From Streptomyces bungoensis (GTDB taxonomy: Bacteria; Actinomycetota; Actinomycetes; Streptomycetales; Streptomycetaceae): 32,502 nucleotides of DNA. Position 1 is the first letter of the stretch. Each line of letters opens with the position of its first letter. A program made the position numbers and the translations under genes. Below, in pieces: positions 1 to 9,213 of this stretch. The notes beneath the pieces were generated by a model that was given only the letters and a program-made list of their open reading frames with translations, was not told the origin of the DNA and did no database searches. Location of the stretch: positions 31,323 to 63,824 of the forward strand of contig NZ_KQ948881.1 in NCBI RefSeq assembly GCF_001514215.1. Reading direction: 5' to 3'.

Positions 1-1404
<1,404 letters not shown>

Positions 1405-1408
<4 letters not shown>

Positions 1409-1491
1409 AGCTCGGCCCCCAGGGTCGGGTCGCGCACCACGTCGGGCCCGACCTGCGGCAGGCCCGCTGCGTTCGGAACGGTAGACAGCAC
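1405..1491 (-). CDS. 28-codon leader ORF overlapping the PKS start
   Basis: A small ORF (GTG start; peptide begins VLSTVPNAAGLPQVGP and ends DPTLGAEL) immediately upstream of the PKS. It has a strong ribosome binding site (GAGGAG, about five bases before the GTG), and its TGA overlaps the GTG of the PKS in a GTGA junction, as in translationally coupled gene pairs. The PKS GTG itself has no convincing Shine-Dalgarno sequence. Third codon positions are about 25/28 G or C, as expected for coding sequence here. I recognise no family. There is no run of regulatory codons that would suggest classical attenuation. It could be a real micropeptide, a leader whose only role is to load ribosomes onto the PKS start, or a chance ORF. 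Confidence 0.5.
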
Positions 1492-1605
1492 CGGATCTCC
1501 TCAGGCTCGGACGCCCACGCGGTCGGCATGGCTCTTCGAACACCTCGAACCCGGCCCAGTCTGGGGGCACCCGCGGCGTCGACGACCGCTTGACCTCCGA
1601 CTCTG

Positions 1606-1618
1606 AAAAATCCCCTAG
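1606..1618 (+). promoter_or_regulatory. Putative regulator half-site, copy 1 (AAAAATCCCCTAG)
   Basis: AAAAATCCCCTAG in the divergent PKS/P450 promoter region. The same core recurs at 1661-1670, 6092-6101 and 20734-20743, always outside genes. It resembles the right half of the PimM-type LuxR operator (CTVGGGAWWTCCCBAG, from memory). This copy has an extra C and is one of the weaker matches. Confidence 0.4.
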
Positions 1619-1660
1619 TTGCCCGCGGGTGCCCCCCGGCGTCCGCCGGCCGGCACCGGC

Positions 1661-1670
1661 AAATCCCTAG
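1661..1670 (+). promoter_or_regulatory. Putative regulator site, copy 2 (AAATCCCTAG)
   Basis: AAATCCCTAG, 100 bases before the first P450 start. Extended leftwards to 1655 it matches 13 of 16 positions of the remembered PimM-type consensus; the mismatches are in the left arm. It is a direct repeat of the 1606-1618 site. Confidence 0.45.
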
Positions 1671-1770
1671 AGTTCGCGGGCACGTGTGGCCCCGGCTTCC
1701 CCGCTCGTGCTGCCCTGGGCTCGCTCCCGCCCGCCACCCGTGCGGTCTGCCCTACGAGAGGGGTTCCCCG

Positions 1771-2979
1771 ATGACAGCCGTGCCCGCGCCCGACGGCCCC
1801 GACGTGTCCGCGCCGCCCGAAGTCGGTCTGGACGGTGGGGCGACGCTGCTGGCCTGGCTGCGGCGGATGCGCGACGAGCAGCCGGTGTGGCGGGACCCCG
1901 CCGGCCGCTACCACGTGTTCCGGCACGAGGACGTCCAGCGGATCACGGCCGACCCGGCCACGTTCTCCTCGGACACGGTGAGCCGGCTGTCGAACGGGGA
2001 GCGGCAGCCGCCCGGCGGCACGCTGCTCCTGCTGGACCCGCCCCGGCACGGCAAGCTGCGGCGGCTGGTGAGCAAGGTGTTCACCGCGCGGATGATCGAG
2101 GAGCTGGCACCGCGCATCACCCAGGTGGCCACCGAGCTGCTCGACGGCCTCGACGGCCGGGACCGCTTCGACCTGGTGGAGGCGTTCGCCAATCCGCTGC
2201 CGGTCATCGTGATCTCCTCCATGCTCGGCGTGCCGCCCGCGGACCGGCCGCTGTTCCAGGTGTGGGCCGACAGCCTGCTGACGGTGGACTGGGAGACACC
2301 GCAGGGCGCGGAGGTCCTCGGCCGGACGGTGCAGGAACTCGACGCCTACCTGCGCGGGCACGTCGCCGAGCGGCGGGCGCGCGCGCACGACGACCTGATG
2401 AGCCTGCTGGTGCGGGCGGAGGTCGACGGGGAGCGCCTGAACGACGACGACGTGGTGAGCTTCGCCGCGCTGCTGCTGCTCGCCGGCCACGTCACCACGG
2501 CGGTCCTGCTGGGCAACATGCTGCTGACCCTGGACCAGGAGGACGGGCACCGGGCGGAGCTGCGGTCCGCGCGGGCGGGCATCGCCCCGTTCACCGAGGA
2601 GGTCCTGCGCCTGCGGCCGCCGTTCCTGAAGGTCGAGCGGGTGCCCACGGTCCCGGTGGAGATCGCCGGGGAGAAGGTGCCGGAGAACACGATGGTGTAC
2701 CTCTGGCTGCTGTCCGCCAACCGCGACGAGCGCGTGTTCCCCGAGCCGGACCGCTTCCTGCCGGGCCGGTCCAACGCCAGGCAGCTCGCCTTCGGGCACG
2801 GCATCCACTACTGCCTGGGCGCCCCGCTCGCCCGCATGGAGGGGCAGATCGCGCTCGATCTGATGCTCGAGCGCTACGCCGACATCCGGGTGGACCACGA
2901 GAGCCCGCTGTCCTACTTCGACAACCGCGTCAACGTCTTCGGCCTTCGGCGGCTGCCCCTCGCGGTCAGCCGGGCCTGA
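1771..2979 (+). CDS. Cytochrome P450 monooxygenase (I-helix acid replaced by Val)
   Basis: Soluble bacterial class I P450 of 402 residues, normal length. The heme-thiolate motif is FGHGIHYCLG (341-350, Cys348), the ExxR motif is in TEEVLRLRPPF, and the I-helix reads AGHVTT (238-243). The usual acidic residue before the catalytic Thr (Glu/Asp in AGHETT) is Val241 here, while both Thr remain. ATG 1771 is preceded by GAGAGGGG at good distance; upstream in-frame codons look non-coding. It is followed after 44 bases by a second P450, very likely co-transcribed. Such P450s hydroxylate or epoxidise macrolide or polyene skeletons or their sugars with electrons from ferredoxin; no ferredoxin or reductase is in the window. 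The substrate cannot be read from the sequence; late oxidation of the cluster's polyketide is the likely role. Confidence 0.95.
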   Translation: MTAVPAPDGPDVSAPPEVGLDGGATLLAWLRRMRDEQPVWRDPAGRYHVFRHEDVQRITADPATFSSDTVSRLSNGERQPPGGTLLLLDPPRHGKLRRLVSKVFTARMIEELAPRITQVATELLDGLDGRDRFDLVEAFANPLPVIVISSMLGVPPADRPLFQVWADSLLTVDWETPQGAEVLGRTVQELDAYLRGHVAERRARAHDDLMSLLVRAEVDGERLNDDDVVSFAALLLLAGHVTTAVLLGNMLLTLDQEDGHRAELRSARAGIAPFTEEVLRLRPPFLKVERVPTVPVEIAGEKVPENTMVYLWLLSANRDERVFPEPDRFLPGRSNARQLAFGHGIHYCLGAPLARMEGQIALDLMLERYADIRVDHESPLSYFDNRVNVFGLRRLPLAVSRA

Positions 2980-3023
2980 GCCGCGCACCCGGGCGTACGG
3001 AACCCACCAGACGGAGGAGTCAC

Positions 3024-4238
3024 ATGGCCTTCGAGCCGAAACCCCCTGTGATACCGACCCATCGCACGTGCCCCTTCGACCCCGACCCCGCGTACCGCAG
3101 GCTGCGCGAGGAGGACCCCATCAGCCCGGTGGCGTTCGACATCGCGCCGGGCCGCACCGACGGCTGGCTGGTCACCCGGCACGAGGACGTGCGGGCGATC
3201 ATGACCGACCCGCGCTTCAGTCACCGGGCGGAACTGCTGGCGCTGGTGGCGTCCCCGCCGTTCGAGGTGGAGAGCTACGACCCCCAGCCGTCCGGCCCCG
3301 GTTCCTTCGTCCGGATGGACGCGCCCGAACACACGCGTTACCGGCGGCTGCTGACGGGCTTCTTCACGGTCCGCAAAATCCAGGAGTACGAGCCGACCCT
3401 CGCCGGCATCATCGACGACGTGCTGGAGGAGATGGCCGGGCTGGAGCCGCCGGTGGACCTGCTGCCGGCGTTCGTGCAGAAGGTCGTGTACCGCTCGGTG
3501 CACTCGGTGATGGGCGTTCCGGAGGAGGACATCGCCGAACTCGACACGCACTTCTCGGCGATCATGCGGATCGACTACACGCTGGAGGAGTTCGTCGAGC
3601 ACAACACCGCGCTCGACCAGACCCTGGCCCGGATCGTGAAGGACCTGTTCGCCGCGCCCAACGACAAACTGCTCGGCAAGCTGGTGCGGACCGGCGAGCT
3701 GACCGAGGAGGAGCTCGCGAACATCGCCTGGATCACCATCGGCGGTGCCCTGGACACCACCCCGAACATGCTGGGCCTCGGCACGTTCGCGCTCCTGGAG
3801 CACCCCGAGCAGCTGCGGAGGATCCGCGAGCAGCCGGAGTTGATGGAGCGGGCGGTGGAGGAGCTGCTGCGCTACCTGACCATCTCGCACATGGGCGCGA
3901 GCCGGGTGGCCCTGGAGGACGTCGAGATCGGGGGGCGGACCATCGAGGCCGGGCAGACCGTGGTGCTGTCGCTGCCGGCCGCCAACCGCGACCCGGAGCA
4001 GTTCGAGAACCCGGAGGTCTTCGACGTCGCCCGGCCCTCCCGCCGGCACCTGGCGTTCGGTTTCGGCATCCACCAGTGCCTGGGCCAGCACCTGGCCCGG
4101 GCGACCCTGCGCCTCGGCTACCAGAAGCTGTTCGACCGGTTCCCGGACCTGCGGCTGGCGGTGGCACCGGACGAGATCCCGCTGCGCGACAAGGCCATGC
4201 ACTACGGCGTGTACGCGCTGCCCGTGACCTGGGGGTGA
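3024..4238 (+). CDS. Cytochrome P450 monooxygenase, second of tandem pair
   Basis: A 404-residue bacterial P450. Heme motif FGFGIHQCLG (345-354, Cys352), ExxR in VEELLRYLT, and I-helix GGALDTT (240-246), which keeps the acid-alcohol pair (Asp244, Thr245) but has Gly-Ala in place of the usual Ala-Gly. ATG 3024 has an excellent GGAGGAG site. It is quite different in sequence from the P450 just upstream, so this is not a recent duplication. The pair probably forms one operon that ends at the hairpin at 4279-4314. Likely role: a second oxidation of the polyketide or its sugar. Substrate and position of attack unknown. Confidence 0.95.
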   Translation: MAFEPKPPVIPTHRTCPFDPDPAYRRLREEDPISPVAFDIAPGRTDGWLVTRHEDVRAIMTDPRFSHRAELLALVASPPFEVESYDPQPSGPGSFVRMDAPEHTRYRRLLTGFFTVRKIQEYEPTLAGIIDDVLEEMAGLEPPVDLLPAFVQKVVYRSVHSVMGVPEEDIAELDTHFSAIMRIDYTLEEFVEHNTALDQTLARIVKDLFAAPNDKLLGKLVRTGELTEEELANIAWITIGGALDTTPNMLGLGTFALLEHPEQLRRIREQPELMERAVEELLRYLTISHMGASRVALEDVEIGGRTIEAGQTVVLSLPAANRDPEQFENPEVFDVARPSRRHLAFGFGIHQCLGQHLARATLRLGYQKLFDRFPDLRLAVAPDEIPLRDKAMHYGVYALPVTWG

Positions 4239-4278
4239 CGCCGCGTCCACGGCCTCTGCGGGGCCTGGGCGCGACGGG

Positions 4279-4314
4279 AACCGGGGGCGGCGCCGCGAGG
4301 GGCCGCCCCCGGTT
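4279..4314. terminator. Bidirectional hairpin terminator
   Basis: Perfect 13-bp inverted repeat (AACCGGGGGCGGC at 4279-4291 and its complement at 4302-4314) with a 10-base loop, between the convergent P450 and glycosyltransferase genes. It has no T-run on the plus strand, as is common in Streptomyces. Confidence 0.75.
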
Positions 4315-4349
4315 CGCGGTGGACGGGGCCGCGGGCACGGCGGCGGGGT

Positions 4350-5930
4350 CTACCGTGCCGCGGAGTCGGCGTCGAGGTGGGAGAAGCGGGGCCACAGAGT
4401 GCGCCACGGCCCGCGCTCGCCCGCACAGACCCAGATCGGCGTGCCCCAGTTGAGGTTGTGCACCCGTTGCGCGTTGGTGACCGTGCCCCGCCGGTGCACG
4501 CTGGTGAAGAAGCGGCGCAGGTAGCGGGCGTCGGCGCCGACGAAGACGACGGGTGCGGTGTCGTCGGCCGGGCGGCTCAGGTACCAGTAGCCGCGGTGGC
4601 CGCTGTAGGGGCGGGGCAGGCCTAGCGCGGGGCCGAACCGGTCCAGTGCGCCGGCCTGGTCGTAGCGGTCGGTCAGGAGCAGGGCGCGACGGCGCCGGTC
4701 GGCCGGCAGGCCGCGGTAGACGCGGGCCACCGAGGCGGCGAGGTCGGGCCAGCCCACGCTCTCCATGGCCAGCCGGTCCGCGGAGCGGCCGGTGAGCCGG
4801 TGCACCGGATAGACCGGCAGCACCTGCACCGCGAGCGCCGCCGACAGCAGGTAGGCCAGGCCGGTCGCCCAGAGCCTCGGGCGGGTCGGGCGCAGGGCCT
4901 GCAGTCCGGTGGCGCCGGCCGCCCACAGGACGGGGAAGAGCCCGGCGACGTAGTAGGGGCGTCCGCCGACCAGGAGGTAGCAGGCGCACAGCCCGGCGAA
5001 GGTCAGTCCGAGGAACCGGTAGGGGCGCGCGCGGCGCGTGACGAGCAGCCGTCCCAGGCCCAGGCACAGCAGTACGGCACCGGCCAGTCCGGCGGCCGAC
5101 AGCACGGTGGGCAGGAACAGGGCACGGCCGCCCTCGTCGGCGGTGACCTCCCGGGAGATGACCGAGGCCATGGCCAGTTGGGGCCAGCCGTGGCGGGCCT
5201 GCCACAGCAGTCCGGGCACCGCGGTGAGCAGGGCGCCGGCCGCCGACGCCCACAGCAGGGGACGGCGCAGCAGGGCGCGTGGGCCGGCCAGCAGCAGGGC
5301 CACGAGCAGGACCGCCCAGAAGGCGGCGCTGAGGAACTTGACCTGGAGGGAGACGGCCGCGGTCAGGGCGGCGAGGGGCAGCAGCCGGTCCCGCCGGGTG
5401 CGGACCCAGCGCACCAGCAGCCAGACGGTGACGGTCGTCAGGAAGATGTCGAGCGTGGCGGTGATGAGCAGGTGGCCCATCTGCAGCATGACCGGTGAGA
5501 CGGCGTACGCGCCGGCCGCCGCGGTCTGGGCGGCACGCCGTCCGCCCAGTTCCCGGGCGGTCAGGGCGGTGGTCAGCACGCCGAGCGCCGTGACCGCGGC
5601 GGCCGGCGCGCGCAGCCACGTCAGCGACCCCGGGGAGGCGGTGTCCAGGGCGTGGGCGAGCAGGGGCAGCAGCGGCGGCTGGTCGGCGTAGCCCCAGGCG
5701 GGGTGGCGGCCGGCCGCGAGGAAGTACAGCTCGTCGCTGAAATAGCCGAAGCGGCCGGCGGTCAGCAGCAGCAGTGCCGCGGTCGCGCCGGCGATGACGG
5801 CCACCGGCCCCAGCGCGGGCGGGGGTACGTCGGTGGGCGGGGCGCCGGGGGCCGGGGTACGGGGGGTGGCCCCGGGCGGGCCGTGCCCGCCGTGGCGGGG
5901 CAGTGCCTCGTCCCGGGCGGTGGGGGGCAT
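4350..5930 (-). CDS. GT-C fold membrane glycosyltransferase (GT39/PMT_2, ArnT-like)
   Basis: A 526-residue polytopic membrane protein with about ten hydrophobic segments. After the first membrane segment (about 42-59) comes the family's acidic signature FSDELYF (64-70, Asp66-Glu67), then GYADQPPLLPLL (80-91), typical of actinobacterial PMT_2/family 39 proteins that move a sugar from a polyprenyl-phosphate donor to an acceptor on the outer face of the membrane. The C-terminal third (after about 390) is extracytoplasmic. ATG 5930 is chosen for its GAGGA site and because the frame upstream is repetitive and lacks starts. It lies between P450s and the exporter, divergent from the latter. A GT-C enzyme is unusual as a tailoring enzyme, since macrolides normally use soluble GT1 enzymes. 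It may instead glycosylate cell-envelope material, modify exported product, or be unrelated to the product. Confidence 0.85.
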   Translation of the reverse strand: MPPTARDEALPRHGGHGPPGATPRTPAPGAPPTDVPPPALGPVAVIAGATAALLLLTAGRFGYFSDELYFLAAGRHPAWGYADQPPLLPLLAHALDTASPGSLTWLRAPAAAVTALGVLTTALTARELGGRRAAQTAAAGAYAVSPVMLQMGHLLITATLDIFLTTVTVWLLVRWVRTRRDRLLPLAALTAAVSLQVKFLSAAFWAVLLVALLLAGPRALLRRPLLWASAAGALLTAVPGLLWQARHGWPQLAMASVISREVTADEGGRALFLPTVLSAAGLAGAVLLCLGLGRLLVTRRARPYRFLGLTFAGLCACYLLVGGRPYYVAGLFPVLWAAGATGLQALRPTRPRLWATGLAYLLSAALAVQVLPVYPVHRLTGRSADRLAMESVGWPDLAASVARVYRGLPADRRRRALLLTDRYDQAGALDRFGPALGLPRPYSGHRGYWYLSRPADDTAPVVFVGADARYLRRFFTSVHRRGTVTNAQRVHNLNWGTPIWVCAGERGPWRTLWPRFSHLDADSAAR

Positions 5931-5945
5931 CGTGGCGTCCTCGAT

Positions 5946-5993
5946 CCTGTCGGAGGTCGTGTCGGTGGTCCTGTCGGTGGTCCTGTCGGTCCG
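5946..5993. repeat. Four tandem 12-bp repeats (CCTGTCGGTGGT type)
   Basis: Units at 5946, 5958, 5970 and 5982: CCTGTCGGAGGT, CGTGTCGGTGGT, CCTGTCGGTGGT, CCTGTCGGTCCG. They sit in the presumed 5' leader of the glycosyltransferase gene, 16-63 bases before its ATG. The unit is a multiple of three and would encode TDRT-type repeats if translation began further upstream, but I see no start there. Confidence 0.8.
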
Positions 5994-6084
5994 TGACCCG
6001 GAGCCGCCACGGCTCCGGCTGGGACGAACGTACGGCCCCCGGCCGGTACCGGAGGGGGCCCTTCCCCCTTTCGGGGGTGCGGAG

Positions 6085-6101
6085 TAGGGGCGATTCCCTA
6101 G
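6085..6101. promoter_or_regulatory. Putative regulator operator, copy 3 (TAGGG-N5-TCCCTAG)
   Basis: TAGGG (6085-6089), a five-base spacer, then TCCCTAG (6095-6101): an imperfect inverted repeat in the glycosyltransferase/exporter promoter region. The right half, GATTCCCTAG, is shared with the other copies at 1661 and 20734. It is the most symmetric strong-arm copy in the window. Confidence 0.5.
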
Positions 6102-6366
6102 TCTTCGGCGGCTTCGATGGCCGTCGTCGCCGTGCCTGTGCTGGTCTGGGGTGGCGCACCGCACCGCCCCGGAGCGGCACACGCTGCCGTCGCCGTCCGG
6201 CCGCTGCGCGCCATCGGCGGTCGGAAGCCGGGGGCCGGGCCGGCTCCCCCGCGGCCCGGCCCCGATCCCCCAACCGATCACGGAGAGACGACAGTCGAGT
6301 GATGGACCTTCAGTTCACGTGCGGCGGAGCCGGGCAGCGGCTACGCGGGGTCAGGGAGGACGCGTC

Positions 6367-7287
6367 ATGACGACGGCGGCGCTCGTCGCGGACGGCGTAC
6401 GGAAGCGGTACGGGGACATCCAGGCCGTCGACGGGGTCTGCCTGCGCATCGAGGCGGGCGAGTTCTACGGCATCCTCGGCCCCAACGGAGCGGGCAAGAC
6501 GACCACCTTGGAGATCCTGGAAGGTGTCCGGGAACCCGACGAGGGCCGGATCGAGCTGTTCGGCAAGAGCCCCTGGCCGCGCAACCCCGAACTGCTGACG
6601 CGGATCGGGGTGCAGTTCCAGGCGTCGTCGTTCTTCGACAAGCTGACGACGCGGGAGACGATCCGCCTGTTCGCGTCCTTCCACCGGGTCGACGCCCGGC
6701 AGGCCGACGCCATGCTGGAGCGGGTGGGCCTGACCGAGTTCGGGAAGGTGCCCGCGGACAAGCTCTCCGGCGGGCAGGCGCAGCGCCTGTCCATCGCCTG
6801 CGGTCTGGTGCACGACCCGGAGATCGTCTTCCTGGACGAACCGACGGCCGGCCTGGACCCGCAGGCCCGGCGCAATCTGTGGGACCTGCTGCGCGACGTC
6901 AACCAGGAGGGCCGCACGGTGGTCCTCACCACGCACTACCTGGACGAGGCGGAGATCCTCTGCGACCGGGTGTCGGTGATGGAGCGCGGCAGGGTCCTCA
7001 GGACCGGCCCGCCGGCGGCGCTCGTCCGCGAACTCGACGACATGGTGCGGGTGAGCGTGGAGTCCGGGCAGCTGACGCCGGTCCTGATGCGGGAGTTGCT
7101 GGCGGCGGCCGGGGCCGGCGACGCCACCGTGGAGGACGACGGGGTGTCGCTGACGGTCGCCACCCGCACGCCGGGGCCGGTGCTGTCGGTCCTGGGCGAT
7201 CATGGGGCCCTGCGCGGCCTGGAGGTACGCGGCGCCACCCTGGAGGACGTCTTCCTCCAGCTGACCGGACGGGAGTACCGCGCGTGA
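6367..7287 (+). CDS. ABC transporter ATP-binding protein (DrrA/CcmA-type exporter)
   Basis: A 306-residue ATPase of the antibiotic-export (DrrA-like, ABC-2) group. Walker A GPNGAGKT (38-45), Q-loop around GVQFQ (81-85), signature LSGGQ (133-137), Walker B IVFLDEP (153-159), D-loop AGLDP, and the switch His in LTTHYLDEAE. The roughly 100-residue C-terminal part after the ATPase core is typical of DrrA-like proteins. ATG 6367 follows AGGGAGGA. The stop overlaps the GTG of the permease gene (GTGA), so the two subunits are made together. Probable role: ATP-driven efflux of the polyketide, giving export and self-resistance. Confidence 0.95.
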   Translation: MTTAALVADGVRKRYGDIQAVDGVCLRIEAGEFYGILGPNGAGKTTTLEILEGVREPDEGRIELFGKSPWPRNPELLTRIGVQFQASSFFDKLTTRETIRLFASFHRVDARQADAMLERVGLTEFGKVPADKLSGGQAQRLSIACGLVHDPEIVFLDEPTAGLDPQARRNLWDLLRDVNQEGRTVVLTTHYLDEAEILCDRVSVMERGRVLRTGPPAALVRELDDMVRVSVESGQLTPVLMRELLAAAGAGDATVEDDGVSLTVATRTPGPVLSVLGDHGALRGLEVRGATLEDVFLQLTGREYRA

Positions 7288-8492
7288 GCATCGAGAAGAC
7301 CACTCCGCGGGCCACCGGGACGGCGGCCGCCGGCAGCGGTGGGCCGGAGGCGGGCAGGCCGGCCGGGCCGGAGGGTGCCGGCCGCCGGGACGGCCCGGGC
7401 ACCGGTGGCCCGGCTCGGGGCGAACGGCTCAATCCGGTGCGTGAGTTGTCCCGGGCGATGATCCTGAGCGTGCTGCGGGACAAGGGCACGATCTTCTTCC
7501 TGCTGATCTTCCCGATCCTGTTCCTGCTGTTGTTCGGCACGCTGTTCAAGAGCGACGGCACCGCGCACATCAAGGTGGCCCAGGTCGGCCGGGTGCAGGT
7601 GCTCGACTCGCTCACCGGCTCCCAGCGTGAGCAACTGGCCAGGGCCGCCACCGTCACGAAGGTGAGCAGCGAGTCGGCCGCCCTGAAGAAGGTGCGCAAG
7701 GGCGACTACGACGCCCTGGTCGAGCAGGACGGCGGCACCGTCGTGCTGCGCTACAGCGCCGCCGACTCCGTCAAGGGCGCCTCCGCCCGCGCCACGCTCA
7801 ACGCGGTGCTGGAACAGGCGAACCTGGCCGCCACCGGCAAGCCGGCCACGTACACGCTGAAGGCCTCCCAGGTCGAGGACCGGTCGGTCAAGCCGATCCA
7901 GTACCTGACGCCGGGCCTGATGGGCTGGGCGATCGCCTCCAGCGCCGTGTTCAGCACCTCGCTGACGCTGGTGACGCTGCGCCGCAAGAAGATCCTCCAG
8001 CGGATGCGGCTGTCGCCGATACGCGCCTGGGAGGTGGTGGCCGCCCGCATCTCCATGACCATGCTGATGGCGCTGACGCAGACGGCCCTGTTCCTGCTCG
8101 TGGCGACGCTGCCGTACTTCGGTCTGCGGCTCAGCGGCGACTGGTGGCTGGTGGTGCCCCTGGTGATGTGCGGCACACTGTCGCTGATGTCGCTGGGTCT
8201 GCTCATCGGGTCGGTCACCCGCACGGAGGAGTCGGCCGGCGGACTGGCACAGTTGCTGGTGCTGCCGATGTCGTTCCTGTCCGGCTCGTTCTTCTCGCTC
8301 GACGGCGCACCGCAGTGGGTCAGGGCCGTCTCGTACATGATGCCCCTGCGCTATCTCGTGAAGGGCAGCGAGGCCGTGCTCAGCCGGGGCGGCGGGCTGG
8401 CCGAGGCGCTGCCGACGATGGGCGGGATGCTCGCGTTCACGGCGGTGGTGACCGCGCTGACCCTGCGGTTCTTCCGCTGGAACGACGTGTGA
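7284..8492 (+). CDS. ABC-2 type transporter permease
   Basis: A 402-residue permease partner of the preceding ATPase. A low-complexity Gly/Pro/Arg N-terminal tail (residues 1-50) is followed by a first membrane helix around FFLLIFPILFLLLFG (about 70-84). A large extracytoplasmic domain (about 85-205) follows, then five more helices in the C-terminal half. This is the YhgE/DrrB-like ABC-2 layout with a long outer loop, rather than the short DrrB form. GTG 7284 overlaps the ATPase stop. The gene is followed by a strong hairpin terminator. Likely a dimer with two ATPase subunits in the cytoplasmic membrane. Confidence 0.93.
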   Translation: MSIEKTTPRATGTAAAGSGGPEAGRPAGPEGAGRRDGPGTGGPARGERLNPVRELSRAMILSVLRDKGTIFFLLIFPILFLLLFGTLFKSDGTAHIKVAQVGRVQVLDSLTGSQREQLARAATVTKVSSESAALKKVRKGDYDALVEQDGGTVVLRYSAADSVKGASARATLNAVLEQANLAATGKPATYTLKASQVEDRSVKPIQYLTPGLMGWAIASSAVFSTSLTLVTLRRKKILQRMRLSPIRAWEVVAARISMTMLMALTQTALFLLVATLPYFGLRLSGDWWLVVPLVMCGTLSLMSLGLLIGSVTRTEESAGGLAQLLVLPMSFLSGSFFSLDGAPQWVRAVSYMMPLRYLVKGSEAVLSRGGGLAEALPTMGGMLAFTAVVTALTLRFFRWNDV

Positions 8493-8512
8493 CGGAAGGT
8501 TCCCACCGGTCC

Positions 8513-8563
8513 GTGCGGCCGGGGCCCCGCGCCGCGTCGGCGGCGCCGGGGCCCCGGCCGCAC
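8513..8563. terminator. Strong convergent hairpin terminator
   Basis: Perfect 17-bp inverted repeat (GTGCGGCCGGGGCCCCG at 8513-8529, complement at 8547-8563) with a 17-base loop, lying between the convergent exporter operon and the nitroreductase end of the seven-gene operon. It can serve both strands. Confidence 0.85.
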
Positions 8564-8568
8564 GCCGT

Positions 8569-9213
8569 TCAGGGGCCCTGCCAGCCGTTGTGGTGCAGGA
8601 CCTCCTCCAGTGGCAGGCGGGGTCCGGGCCGGAAGGCGGTGCGCAGCGGGTGGGCCGTCGGCAGCAGCGCGCCCTGCCGGACGGTGGCGGGCAGGCCCAG
8701 CAGGTCGGCGACCTCCTGCTCCCGGTCCAGGTGGACGGCCGTCCAGGCGGTGACCAGGCCGCGGCTGCGGGCGGCCAGCGCGTAGCTCCAGGCGGCGGGC
8801 AGCAGCGACGCCCACAGACCGGCCTGGTTGCCCTCCGGCAGCCGTCCGCCGGCCACGTCGAGGCAGGGGATGACCAGAACGGGCACCCGGTGCAGACGGT
8901 CGGCGAGGTACCGGGCGGCGGTGAGCACGGACCGGGTCGGCGGGGGCAGTTCGTCCAGCCGCCGCAGGGCGTCGGCGTTGCGGTCGTGGAAGGCGGCCCG
9001 GTACACCTCGGCGACGTCCGCGCGGACCGCCGGGTCGGTGAGCAGCAGCCAGCGCCAGTTCTGCCGGTTGTTCCCGTTGGGCGCCTGCAGGGCGACGCGC
9101 AGACAGTCCTTCACCTGTTCCGGGTCCACTGCCCGGTCCAGGTCCAGGCCGCGCCGCACGCACCGCGTCGTCGTCAGCAACTCCTCGCACGTCAGGGGAA
9201 GTTCGCCGGTCAC
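8569..9213 (-). CDS. Nitroreductase-family FMN-dependent oxidoreductase
   Basis: 214 residues, the usual size for the family. The N-terminal FMN-phosphate binding motif is APNGNNRQNWRW (44-55), matching the family's PSxxNxQPW pattern; the middle has YLADRLHRVPVLVIPCLD, and the helical dimerisation part WASLLPAAWSYALAAR is typical of actinobacterial members. Family members use NAD(P)H to reduce nitro groups, quinones, enones or iodinated aromatics, or act as flavin-dependent oxidases. GTG 9213 overlaps the stop of the UbiA-like gene (GTGA), making this the last gene of the seven-gene operon. In the context of an AfsA homologue, reduction of a butenolide C=C bond (the job of the BprA step in A-factor synthesis) is conceivable but is inference only. 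Confidence 0.88.
   Translation of the reverse strand: MTGELPLTCEELLTTTRCVRRGLDLDRAVDPEQVKDCLRVALQAPNGNNRQNWRWLLLTDPAVRADVAEVYRAAFHDRNADALRRLDELPPPTRSVLTAARYLADRLHRVPVLVIPCLDVAGGRLPEGNQAGLWASLLPAAWSYALAARSRGLVTAWTAVHLDREQEVADLLGLPATVRQGALLPTAHPLRTAFRPGPRLPLEEVLHHNGWQGP

Larger units (their letters stand above)
1492..1770. promoter_or_regulatory. Divergent promoter region between PKS leader ORF and P450 genes
   Basis: A 279-base gap between divergent genes, so it must hold the promoters of both the left PKS and the P450 pair. It contains two copies of an A-rich TCCC(C)TAG motif (1606-1618 and 1661-1670) about 55 bases apart in the same orientation; both are followed by a GTT/CGCGGG-like stretch. 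I could not assign convincing -10/-35 boxes. The first P450 has a clear ribosome binding site (GAGAGGGG) before its ATG at 1771. Confidence 0.6.
5931..6366. promoter_or_regulatory. Divergent promoter region between glycosyltransferase and ABC exporter
   Basis: 436 bases without a credible gene. It contains four near-identical 12-base repeats (5946-5993) just before the glycosyltransferase start, several short dyads (6001-6015; GGCCCCC/GGGGGCC at 6034-6060; CCCCC-TTTC-GGGGG at 6064-6077), and the TAGGG..TCCCTAG dyad at 6085-6101. The exporter ATG at 6367 has an AGGGAGGA site. It must hold promoters in both directions, but no clear -10/-35 pair was found. Confidence 0.55.

Noticed and set aside
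3733..6273. Long minus-strand open frame (about 846 codons) across the second P450 end and the glycosyltransferase.
   Set aside because: Pro/Arg/Ala low-complexity translation crossing a terminator and overlapping a well-supported membrane protein in another frame.
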